Part shown: piece by piece, positions 25,017 to 32,653 of the stretch | Layout: each line of letters begins with the position of its first letter | Numbering within the stretch: position 1 is the first letter of the stretch | Assembly: GCF_001261715.1 (NCBI RefSeq) | Contig: NZ_CVRU01000102.1 | Coordinates: 1-32,653, forward strand | DNA from: Dysgonomonas sp. HGC4 | Lineage (GTDB): Bacteria; Bacteroidota; Bacteroidia; Bacteroidales; Dysgonomonadaceae | DNA length: 32,653 bases | Direction of reading: 5' to 3' | Notes under the pieces: generated by a model | Told to the model about the DNA's origin: nothing | Database searches by the model: none | Seen by the model: only the letters and a program-made list of their open reading frames with translations | Translations under genes and position numbers: made by a program

Positions 25017-26026
25017 AGTTTTAATGTTTCCAGTAGTGTTTCTATACTATAAACCGAAATGGGTTCTTTCTCTGATTGATATATTCTAATCTCTTTGTTA
25101 TCAATGTTGTAAATCTCTATATAATCTTCCGAGTCTATATTTCGGGTAGCCAATATGCCGTTGCGAAGCAAAGCTTTACGAACCATAGAGTACATTTGTC
25201 CATGCCCTGTCAATTTAATTTGTTTGGTATAAGTGTTTTCGATTCGAAACAATCCCGTTTCCTCATCAAATATAATTCCCTTTCGGGCAAAAAAAGAGGT
25301 GAGATGTCCGTTTAGCGAAAGATCTTCGGGAGTGCCGATATTGATGCCCGAATGTTTGTCAATCAGCCATATTTTATCAGCTATCTGAAGAGCCAATTCT
25401 AAATCGTGAGTCGATAAAAATATCGTTTTATTCGTTTCTCTAGATAAGCGATGAAGTAATTGCATAATTTCCACTTTACTCGGAAAATCGAGAAATGCAG
25501 TAGGTTCGTCTAAAAATATAATGGGTGTTTCCTGTGCCAAAGCTTTTGCAATCATTACTTTTTGACGTTCGCCATCGCTTAATGTATGCACCATTCGGGA
25601 GGCTAGGTTTTCGATTTTCACCATTGATATAGACTTGTCAACGATTGCTCTATCCTCATCACTGAGTGTTCCCCAAAAACCTGTATAAGGGCTTCGACCT
25701 AAGCCTATCAGTTCTCGTGCCGACATGTTTTTGATGTCGCATTTTTCGGTAAGAACTACACCTATCAATGTAGAGAGTTGTTTCTCCGAATATGTTTCTA
25801 TTTCTTTCCCCTCGATATTTATTTGCCCTTCCAGTTTGGGCTGAAAGGCGGATAATGTGCGCAGCAAAGTCGATTTCCCGATACCATTAGCACCTAATAA
25901 ACAGGTCAGTTCGCCACTGAATATATCTGCATTAATATCCGATGCAACTACCTTTCGGTTATTTTTGGTAAGATAGCCAATGGATAGATTTTTTAATTCT
26001 ATGGTTTTTTGTTTAGACTTTGCCAT
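25013..26026 (-). CDS. btuD: BtuD-like ABC transporter ATPase with C-terminal extension
   Basis: 337 residues from the ATG at 26026; the in-frame TTG at 26029 was rejected as a start. Energises the inner-membrane importer for B12, haem or siderophores (FecCDE/BtuCD family). Walker A is GANGIGKST (residues 45-53), Q-loop region VVLTEK, signature LSDGE (149-153), Walker B IIFLDEP (169-175) and the switch histidine in STHD (near 207). Typical family members are about 250-260 residues; here about 80 extra residues (255-337) form a predicted mixed helix-strand domain with no motif I know (GQMYSMVRKALLRNG...). It follows the permease gene after 84 bases and overlaps cbiJD by 4. Confidence 0.9.
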   Translation of the reverse strand: MAKSKQKTIELKNLSIGYLTKNNRKVVASDINADIFSGELTCLLGANGIGKSTLLRTLSAFQPKLEGQINIEGKEIETYSEKQLSTLIGVVLTEKCDIKNMSARELIGLGRSPYTGFWGTLSDEDRAIVDKSISMVKIENLASRMVHTLSDGERQKVMIAKALAQETPIIFLDEPTAFLDFPSKVEIMQLLHRLSRETNKTIFLSTHDLELALQIADKIWLIDKHSGINIGTPEDLSLNGHLTSFFARKGIIFDEETGLFRIENTYTKQIKLTGHGQMYSMVRKALLRNGILATRNIDSEDYIEIYNIDNKEIRIYQSEKEPISVYSIETLLETLKL

Positions 26027-26056
26027 CAATAAATTATTTATTTCCCATTTGCAGGA

Positions 26057-26097
26057 GCGAATTGCATTCGCCCGTTAAACATTACATTTGGCGAATG
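26057..26097 (-). promoter_or_regulatory. alternative hairpins between permease and ATPase genes
   Basis: CATTCGCC (26065-26072) and GGCGAATG (26090-26097) are perfect 8-base inverted repeats. The shorter pair GCGAAT (26057-26062) with ATTCGC (26066-26071) uses the same central arm. Only one of the two hairpins can form at a time. It is the only sizeable gap inside this otherwise tightly packed operon and may set the protein ratio or RNA stability. Confidence 0.35.
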
Positions 26098-26110
26098 AAG
26101 GTCGTTTCTG

Positions 26111-27145
26111 CTAGGTAATTTCATTCCTTCTTTTTCCGAACAATACCGAAATAACAATAGGTGCACCGATAAGTGCCGTTACCGAATTGATGGGTAATGC
26201 ACCCTCCATTCCCGGCATACGGGCAATCAGATTACAAAATAACGATAATGAAGCCCCCGCCAAGGTTACGGCAGGCATAAGTACACGGTGATCGGATGTC
26301 TGAAATATGGTTCTGCACAAATGAGGGACAGCCAATCCTAAGAATACAATAGGACCACAATAGGCGGTTATGATTGCCGTAAGTACACATGAACAGGTAA
26401 TGACGTACAATCGTGACCGCTTGATATTCAACCCTAAATTACGAGCGTAACTTTCGCCCAGTAACATAAGATTTAGTGTTTTAATCAACAGGAAAGACAG
26501 AGGTATAAGCACAAGCATAATGCCTGCAAATGTATAAACCTGATCGCCTGACACTTTCGAGAAACTGCCCAATCCCCAGATAACATACGCCCGCACATCC
26601 TCATCGTTACTAAAAAACTTAAGCACACCTATGATGGCACTCGCAATATAGCCTATCATTACACCGATAATAAGGAGAATTACATTACCCCTAATCCGTT
26701 GCGATATAGCTATAATAATTGCCATCACCGCAAATGCTCCCACAATGGCTGCAAAAGAAATGGCTATCTCTCCAAAAAATCCTACTTTGCTGAGGGCAAC
26801 ACCTCCCAAGCTCCCCGAAAGCAATATCATAAGGGCAACACCGAGGCTTGCTCCCGAACTTATTCCCAATTCGGAAGGTCCAGCCAATGGATTTCTGAAA
26901 ACAGTTTGCATTTGCAATCCGCTGATAGCTAATCCTGCTCCTGCAAATAGGGCGGTTATGGTTTGTGGAAAGCGTGATTTCCAGACAATGTTTTGCCAGA
27001 TAATAGATTCCTCTCCCGTATTCCAGATAATATTCCAAATGGAGCGCAAGGGGATTGATATAGTTCCTAAAATGAGATTCAAGAAAAAGAATGCCACGAT
27101 AGAAACAAATATGATTGCAAATGATGTAAAATGCTTTTTGCTCAT
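26111..27145 (-). CDS. btuC: BtuC/FecCD-type ABC transporter permease
   Basis: 344 residues, about ten predicted membrane helices, normal for the family. Hallmarks: RFPQTITALFAGAGLAISGLQMQTVFRNPLAGPSELGISSGASLG (split about residues 58-102), GLGSFSKVSGDQV, the cytoplasmic ARNLGLNIKRSR coupling segment that contacts the ATPase, and GPIVFLGLAVPHLCR. It forms the channel of the inner-membrane importer with the ATPase downstream and the lipoprotein upstream. Its ATG overlaps the end of the substrate-binding gene by 4 bases. Riboswitch control of the operon supports cobalamin as substrate. Confidence 0.93.
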   Translation of the reverse strand: MSKKHFTSFAIIFVSIVAFFFLNLILGTISIPLRSIWNIIWNTGEESIIWQNIVWKSRFPQTITALFAGAGLAISGLQMQTVFRNPLAGPSELGISSGASLGVALMILLSGSLGGVALSKVGFFGEIAISFAAIVGAFAVMAIIIAISQRIRGNVILLIIGVMIGYIASAIIGVLKFFSNDEDVRAYVIWGLGSFSKVSGDQVYTFAGIMLVLIPLSFLLIKTLNLMLLGESYARNLGLNIKRSRLYVITCSCVLTAIITAYCGPIVFLGLAVPHLCRTIFQTSDHRVLMPAVTLAGASLSLFCNLIARMPGMEGALPINSVTALIGAPIVISVLFGKRRNEIT

Positions 27146-28293
27146 TTCAATAGTTCGTAATACACAGGTTTGTGATCGGGTAGCAATTCGGGATGAAAAG
27201 CCTTTATCAGATCAGCCAAAACAACTTCGGGTTCAACAGGCGCTTTTTCGTAGAAAGGCTTTTGACGAAGATTACAGCACACTACTTTTTTCTCTTTAAA
27301 AGCTTTAAAATCGGCATAGCGAGCATCACTCTGTTTCATGGCTTGGTATGAATAATCGCCATCGTGACTCACCAGCATACGCCAGAAATCGGCATCAGCA
27401 CCTTTAGAATATACCGATTCGAAATCCATATTGATACCACCCGTTTCGTTGTTGTCTTTCAAGAAATATTCTGCTCCTGCATCACGGAATTGTTGTGCCA
27501 GAAAACTCTTTCCTCCTACTACATACCAGTTGCCCGAACGCATTTCGCCACTCAGAACAATCGGTTTCTTATCAGCCTTTGAAGCCAAAGTAATCAGATC
27601 CTGATATTTCTTTTCTATTTCAGCGAATTGTAGGTTTGCCTGTTGCTCAATGCCTAAAAGCATAGCGGTAAACTTAATCCATTCTGCTTGTCCCAAAGCT
27701 GTAGTTTCTTTGTAGCCTAAGAAAGTAACCAAAGGAATGTTCAAATCTTTTATAGATTCATAACCTCCACGTTTAAATGGTGATACGAATATAACGTCAG
27801 GATTGAGTGCCATAACCACCTCGTTGTCAAAATTACCTTCGATACCTATTTGACTGGCTTGTCCGCTTTTGATACGGTCTTTCATCTGTTGGTTGAAAAG
27901 GTAATGCGTGCTGGTCATCCCCACCACCTTGTCTATAGCATTCAACTTGATAAAGTTCGAAAGTTGCAGAGTAGTCATACAAACCACTTTCTGAACAGGA
28001 ACTTCTATAACGATGTAATCTTTAGGTATGCCCTCGTGACTTTGCCCCCGATTGACAAGTGCATAACGATATACCGTTTCATTTTCGTGTTGAGGGTCTT
28101 GAATATCAACCAACCTGTAATTATCGTGATACGAGACATTGAAACCTTGTGCATATTTTACTTCGATACGAACCGAATCGGGCGAAGTTGCAGTTGACGA
28201 AATATTCTTAGTATCAATCTGCTGATTGTTTTTGCAGCTAAAGAAAAAGGTGCAAGTAAATAGTGCTAAATAAATAATTATTGAATTCTTCAT
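27142..28293 (-). CDS. btuF: BtuF-like substrate-binding lipoprotein
   Basis: 383 residues. Signal peptide 1-19 ends in a lipobox (FFSC, Cys20), so it is anchored to a membrane facing the periplasm, as is usual in Bacteroidota. After a linker and an extra N-terminal strand region (about 45-105), the periplasmic-binding fold of class III begins (VVCMTTLQLSNFIKLNAIDKVVGMTS), with ALNPDVIFVSPF ending the first lobe and the long connecting helix around ALGQAEWIKFTAMLLGIEQQA. It delivers the ligand to the permease. It is longer than E. coli BtuF (266 residues), matching the extended forms of this phylum. Substrate is assigned from context: cobalamin most likely, haem or siderophore possible. Confidence 0.88.
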   Translation of the reverse strand: MKNSIIIYLALFTCTFFFSCKNNQQIDTKNISSTATSPDSVRIEVKYAQGFNVSYHDNYRLVDIQDPQHENETVYRYALVNRGQSHEGIPKDYIVIEVPVQKVVCMTTLQLSNFIKLNAIDKVVGMTSTHYLFNQQMKDRIKSGQASQIGIEGNFDNEVVMALNPDVIFVSPFKRGGYESIKDLNIPLVTFLGYKETTALGQAEWIKFTAMLLGIEQQANLQFAEIEKKYQDLITLASKADKKPIVLSGEMRSGNWYVVGGKSFLAQQFRDAGAEYFLKDNNETGGINMDFESVYSKGADADFWRMLVSHDGDYSYQAMKQSDARYADFKAFKEKKVVCCNLRQKPFYEKAPVEPEVVLADLIKAFHPELLPDHKPVYYELLK

Positions 28294-28294
28294 T

Positions 28295-28996
28295 TTATTG
28301 ATGTATTATCATTAAGGAAAAGTAAGGGAATTTTCGGGCAATTATTTCGTGAGTATGGTTAGTATAATATTCCTTATCCTTAACACCCACATTCTCGAAA
28401 TAATGAAATGTTGCCGTTGGAATCTTTGAAATACATTCCTTTACAGCTTCCTGACATTGTGATACTTTCATAATAACGACGACCTTACCCGATTCTATTT
28501 TTCCGATAAGATCGTTTGCCGATATAATCCCCGGAATCACATTCAGCTCTTCCTCCTGTTTCACAATGTGAATGCCTGCCAAAGCACCACTTGCAATAAA
28601 AGCAGGAATGCCTGCAATATGTTCCACAGGAATATTCTGCTTGGTAAGCGTATCGAATATATAATGAATAGACGAGTAAAAACCTGCATCACCTTCGGCT
28701 ACAATGGCTACCTTCAATCCTTTAAGGTATTGTTGCTCTGCCTCCTGTGATATCCGGTGGTAGGCTTCTATAGCCAATGAGCGGTCTTTACTCATGGGAA
28801 CATGAAAAGGGATTGCTTTTTTGCTGTCGATATTCAGCTCGGTTATAATATCCAAAGCCCTCGAAGATATAGCATCCTCTTTGATAATGGTTGCAGGGTA
28901 AAAAATACAATCGGCAGCCTCTAAAGTCTTTAAGCCTTTGAGGGTGATCAAGTCGGCTTCGCCCGGTCCTAACGATACAAATGCAATTGGATACAT
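28295..28996 (-). CDS. cbiL: precorrin-2/cobalt-factor II C20-methyltransferase
   Basis: 233 residues from the ATG at 28996 (MYPIAFVSLGPGEADLITLKG). The longer in-frame form begins with TTG at 29020 and adds eight non-conserved residues, so it was not used. CbiL adds the C20 methyl group, the first committed methylation. Motifs: SLGPGEADLITLKGLKTLEAAD at 8-29 (SAM-binding loop), VAEGDAGFYSS (GDxxxYS of the family), and the IAGIPAFIASGALAGI segment. It is the first gene after riboswitch 2, with one base between it and the lipoprotein gene, so ring synthesis and uptake are co-regulated. Confidence 0.94.
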   Translation of the reverse strand: MYPIAFVSLGPGEADLITLKGLKTLEAADCIFYPATIIKEDAISSRALDIITELNIDSKKAIPFHVPMSKDRSLAIEAYHRISQEAEQQYLKGLKVAIVAEGDAGFYSSIHYIFDTLTKQNIPVEHIAGIPAFIASGALAGIHIVKQEEELNVIPGIISANDLIGKIESGKVVVIMKVSQCQEAVKECISKIPTATFHYFENVGVKDKEYYTNHTHEIIARKFPYFSLMIIHQ

Positions 28997-29020
28997 TTCT
29001 CTTGAATTCTTTTTATTCAA

Positions 29021-29129
29021 TTAAACAATACTCAGAATTAAGAGGATACGAAACATAGAGCCGCAATATGCCAAGCATATCTTGAATATGAATGTTCTTA
29101 AGCCTTAACCACGAGCTTTAAACTATATA
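29021..29129 (-). promoter_or_regulatory. expression platform between riboswitch 2 and cbiL
   Basis: This leader part holds one clear small hairpin: ATATGC (29066-29071) and GCATAT (29075-29080) with a 3-base loop. On the RNA a GCGG sequence nearby (about 29061-29064) could pair with CCGC in the aptamer loop. There is no T-rich terminator, so control of translation of cbiL is more likely than termination. By-eye pairing only. Confidence 0.35.
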
Positions 29130-29318
29130 CATATTTGGCAGGTCTTCTGACTTACTCCATCTTTGGAACTCCTTCCCGTTTCTTTCTTGAAACAGTGGAT
29201 CAGTATTATCCAAAGATTGTTTGGCGGAGCTTACAGCAGCGGGTCTGTTCAGGATTTACACCTGATTCCCTTTTCAGCACTTTTCCGTAGATATGGAATT
29301 GTGCCACCAAAACGTGTG
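29130..29318 (-). ncRNA. cobalamin riboswitch 2
   Basis: Read on the minus strand, the aptamer landmarks are in order: GGTGGCAC (about 29300), AAAAGGGAATCAGGTGTAAA with AATCCTGA, the ACAGACCCGCTGCTGT stem-loop, GGGAAGGAGTTCC (about 29168-29180), and the B12 box AGTCAGAAGACCTGCC at 29137-29152. It leads the cbiL-btuF-btuC-btuD-cbiJD operon. High adenosyl- or other cobalamin should shut down both uptake and ring synthesis. The aptamer is preceded by an exact -7 box at 29319-29326. Confidence 0.95.
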
Positions 29319-29326
29319 CAAAAATA
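29319..29326 (-). promoter_or_regulatory. promoter -7 box of the cbiL-cbiJD operon
   Basis: TATTTTTG on the minus strand, an exact TAnnTTTG match immediately upstream of cobalamin riboswitch 2. Confidence 0.6.
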
Positions 29327-29392
29327 TGGAATTAAAAGGGAATTATTCTGAAATTCAAAGAAAAAATGACTTGTATTCTTACTATTCGGAAT

Positions 29393-30790
29393 CTATTGAT
29401 GAGCTAAACATTTCGTTTTCTCTTTTTCCAGAATGATATCTATCGTGCGTTGAGCTAAAGATGAGATAGAAACCTCATCGAAACCCCTTACACCCGAACA
29501 AACTGTATCATTAAGTGGAGGTGTCCATTTCAGCGGAATTTGAGAAGCTCCCCTTATCAGCCCGATGATAGAACCAACAGTGGCAGCATTACAATCGGTA
29601 TCGAAAGCCGACATTATGGCTAAAGACAAAGACTTTTCAAAATCCTTATTTCCATAGAGTAAGGCAAAGCATACAATCATAGCATTGGGTATGGTATGAC
29701 ACCAATGATGAATTTGTTTTTCATCAAACGAAGTATGAATATGGGCAATAACCTGTTCCTCGTCCCACCCGTTATTTTTAGCAGATACAATTATGTTCAC
29801 ATACTCTGTTAAACGACAGGTTGCAGGAATTTGAGATAATCCGCAATTGATTATAAACTCAATATCGTCCGATGTCATGGCTGCTGCTATCATAGCTGAA
29901 ACAAACATCTCGCCATATATACCATTCTTTACGTGAGATACAGATGCATCTCTGAATGCCATTTCTGCTGCCATTTCAATATCACCGCCATTTATGTAGC
30001 CCCAGAAATCACCTCTGATTTGCGCCCCAATCCATTCCCTGTAAGGGTTTCGATAGACTGCCGATAATGGTGGAAACTTATACAAAGACAGATTGCGATA
30101 AGCTATCCGTTCAGCCGTATAGGTATGAAGCAAAGGTATATTCAAAAGCCAGCTTTCTGCAACATCATCCGAATTGAAATCCCATCCATAAGTTTCAAGA
30201 ATATGCAGTGAAGCAATCGTATAATTTATATCGTCATCTTCGGGCATTCGAGTAATATTATTGATCCAATTTATTGTGATTGGCTTATTTCCAAACAGAT
30301 AATATTGATCTGTAATACTGTGCTTTTCTTTGATGCTATCCTTTATATTCGATGAAATGTAATCTGTTAAGGGATAATTGTTTGTGTCTTTTAGGAGTTC
30401 TCTGATCTGTGCAAGTTTCCATCCTTCAATTGGCTGACCCAATAAGCAACCTGTACATCTTCCTAACCACGCTCCATAGATTTTATCGAATAATTTGTCA
30501 GGTGAAATGTTGGTGTTACTGTTTTTGTATGCAAAAACTGGACGAAGAGCTTTTATCTCCTTTAAAGTAGATGGCTCTTTGTAAGGAAAAGATTCATCTA
30601 TTGGTAAATTGTACATCTCGTCGAGTAAATTTCCTGCAAATTCCTCTTTCTGTAAGTCACAAGTATCTGACTGCATGATCTCATCTATACATTGCTGATA
30701 ATTCAGTATATTCTTGCCCTCTTCTTTTGATTGCAAGTATTCGATAGGTAATACTCGCAGATGATCCATTATCAGACTTTTTCTTAGCAT
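29393..30790 (-). CDS. ADP-ribosylglycohydrolase-family protein
   Basis: 465 residues from the ATG at 30790. A longer frame opens with TTG at 30823, but that codon lies inside the -7 box TAAATTTG (30821-30828), so it cannot be in the transcript; ATG at 30769 is the other option. The family removes ADP-ribose from proteins or small molecules using a di-metal centre. Visible: IYGAWLGRCTGCLLGQPIEGW (about 105-125), the acidic cluster PEDDDIN (about 183-189), and SAFDTDCNAATVGSIIG (about 394-410), the usual metal-binding C-terminal motif. About 90 extra N-terminal residues have no known motif. No signal peptide, so cytoplasmic. Its stop is about 65 bases before the cbiL promoter, with no terminator between; a functional link to B12 is unproven. 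Confidence 0.85.
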   Translation of the reverse strand: MLRKSLIMDHLRVLPIEYLQSKEEGKNILNYQQCIDEIMQSDTCDLQKEEFAGNLLDEMYNLPIDESFPYKEPSTLKEIKALRPVFAYKNSNTNISPDKLFDKIYGAWLGRCTGCLLGQPIEGWKLAQIRELLKDTNNYPLTDYISSNIKDSIKEKHSITDQYYLFGNKPITINWINNITRMPEDDDINYTIASLHILETYGWDFNSDDVAESWLLNIPLLHTYTAERIAYRNLSLYKFPPLSAVYRNPYREWIGAQIRGDFWGYINGGDIEMAAEMAFRDASVSHVKNGIYGEMFVSAMIAAAMTSDDIEFIINCGLSQIPATCRLTEYVNIIVSAKNNGWDEEQVIAHIHTSFDEKQIHHWCHTIPNAMIVCFALLYGNKDFEKSLSLAIMSAFDTDCNAATVGSIIGLIRGASQIPLKWTPPLNDTVCSGVRGFDEVSISSLAQRTIDIILEKEKTKCLAHQ

Positions 30791-30820
30791 GGCAGTATAT
30801 CGTGTTGTATTATTATACGG

Positions 30821-30828
30821 CAAATTTA
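30821..30828 (-). promoter_or_regulatory. promoter -7 box of the ADP-ribosylglycohydrolase gene
   Basis: TAAATTTG on the minus strand matches TAnnTTTG exactly. Transcription would start near 30813, 23 bases before the ATG at 30790. Confidence 0.5.
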
Positions 30829-30922
30829 AGCTAAAATGTTTGTCTGGTTACCTCTGCCTCTCATCTTTTATAGTTGCGTCAATTTCACTCTCTCTAAAAG
30901 TATATCTATCGAAAATAAAAAC

Positions 30923-30930
30923 TACATTTG
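30923..30930 (+). promoter_or_regulatory. promoter -7 box of the esterase gene
   Basis: TACATTTG is an exact TAnnTTTG match 27 bases before the esterase ATG, giving a short leader. No clear -33 element. Confidence 0.5.
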
Positions 30931-30948
30931 AAAAAATGAATCTATTAA

Positions 30949-32133
<1,185 letters not shown>

Positions 32134-32406
32134 TGTAAGACTTTTCGTTGATTTATAGCTGGTTGTTTGTTATTGTGCTAGTTTGTATCTTCTTAATTTT
32201 AACTTTATAAATCTTAAAAAAGATCATATTGTACAACTATTTGAGCGATTTTATGTTTATAGTATGTAGTTTGATATTAACAGCAACGAAGAGGTCTTTT
32301 TCTTAATTTTATCTAGAATTGAAGCCAGATAGAGCGTCATTTATTTGAATTTTTATGTTTTTCTGTTAAAAAAAGCAAAACGTGATATTTTTGACAATCC
32401 TTTTCA

Positions 32407-32438
32407 TAACTTTGTTGTTATATAAGTGTAGACTTATA
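32407..32438 (+). promoter_or_regulatory. promoter -7 box followed by start-site hairpin
   Basis: TAACTTTG (32407-32414) matches TAnnTTTG. TATAAGT (32421-32427) and ACTTATA (32432-32438) form a perfect 7-base stem with loop GTAG, starting at about the expected transcription start. The RNA would begin with a hairpin, or the site may be an operator. Confidence 0.4.
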
Positions 32439-32608
32439 GCCGTGTAGTGCTGTGAATATCTACTAAATAATAAGAAAGAGTTCTTTTACAACTTTAATTA
32501 TATCCACAAAAACAATCTATTCATCGATTAGATATTGGTTTTTGTAGAAAAATTTATTCTGAGGAAATAATTTGTTGTAACTTTATGCTTAATGAATCAA
32601 ATTTTATA

Positions 32609-32616
32609 TAACTTTG
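32609..32616 (+). promoter_or_regulatory. promoter -7 box at the right edge
   Basis: TAACTTTG, exact TAnnTTTG match, 37 bases from the window end. The gene it serves is outside. Confidence 0.45.
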
Positions 32617-32653
32617 TGCCACAAATCAGAATTATATAAAAGAAAAAATATTT

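Larger units (their letters stand above)
32134..32653. other. AT-rich non-coding stretch with promoters facing off the right edge
   Basis: 520 bases with no gene and no clear terminator for the esterase. Two exact -7 boxes (32407-32414 and 32609-32616, both TAACTTTG) point right, so a gene probably begins just beyond the window. A direct repeat TCTTAATTTTA occurs in both halves of 32190-32320. Confidence 0.5.

Noticed and set aside
26691-27299. Overlapping frames on both strands within the permease and lipoprotein genes
   Set aside because: They overlap strongly supported btuC and btuF reading frames and show no family signature.

Overview
The window looks like a Bacteroidota chromosome, most likely Bacteroidales and possibly Dysgonomonas-like; the genus is a guess. 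The reasons are AT-rich DNA, near absence of Shine-Dalgarno sites, exact Bacteroidota -7 boxes (TAnnTTTG) before many transcription units, many TonB-dependent receptors, and the fused cobalamin enzymes usual in this phylum. Most of the window is a cobalamin (vitamin B12) synthesis and uptake island, flanked by surface-protein genes on the left and two enzymes on the right.

Left flank (1-5100): the last codons of an upstream gene, a long leader region, a small secreted protein, and a 1,296-residue secreted protein made of three tandem ~365-residue modules. Its C-terminal tail is nearly identical to the tail of the gene cut off by the window edge.

Middle: cbiA (minus strand) ends at a strong, probably bidirectional terminator. 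Divergent from it, a cobalamin riboswitch (about 6697-6875) leads a plus-strand gene train: a BtuB-like TonB receptor, an exported CbiK-type chelatase with intact catalytic residues, a second, siderophore-type TonB receptor, and two PepSY transmembrane proteins. A 532-base gap follows, containing a GC-rich, hairpin-rich block of unknown nature. Then comes the corrin-ring operon: cbiH-cbiC fusion, a small lipoprotein gene, cbiE-cbiT, and cbiG-cbiF fusion, followed by cobT with its own promoter and a strong terminator.

On the minus strand a second cobalamin riboswitch (about 29130-29318) leads cbiL, a BtuF-like lipoprotein, BtuC-like permease, BtuD-like ATPase and a cbiJ-cbiD fusion. A secreted protein of unknown function lies between the convergent blocks. 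The right flank has an ADP-ribosylglycohydrolase-family gene (minus), a secreted CE1-type esterase (plus), and about 500 bases of non-coding DNA with promoters pointing off the edge.

Together the genes give the oxygen-independent, cobalt-early route from precorrin-2/sirohydrochlorin to cobyrinate a,c-diamide (CbiK, L, H, F, G, D, J, E, T, C, A), plus lower-ligand activation (CobT) and import (TonB receptors, BtuFCD). Missing here are cbiB, cbiP, cobU, cobS, cobC and the adenosyltransferase, so the last steps must be encoded elsewhere. Three start codons were moved from TTG to a downstream ATG (cbiL, the ABC ATPase and the ADP-ribosylglycohydrolase).
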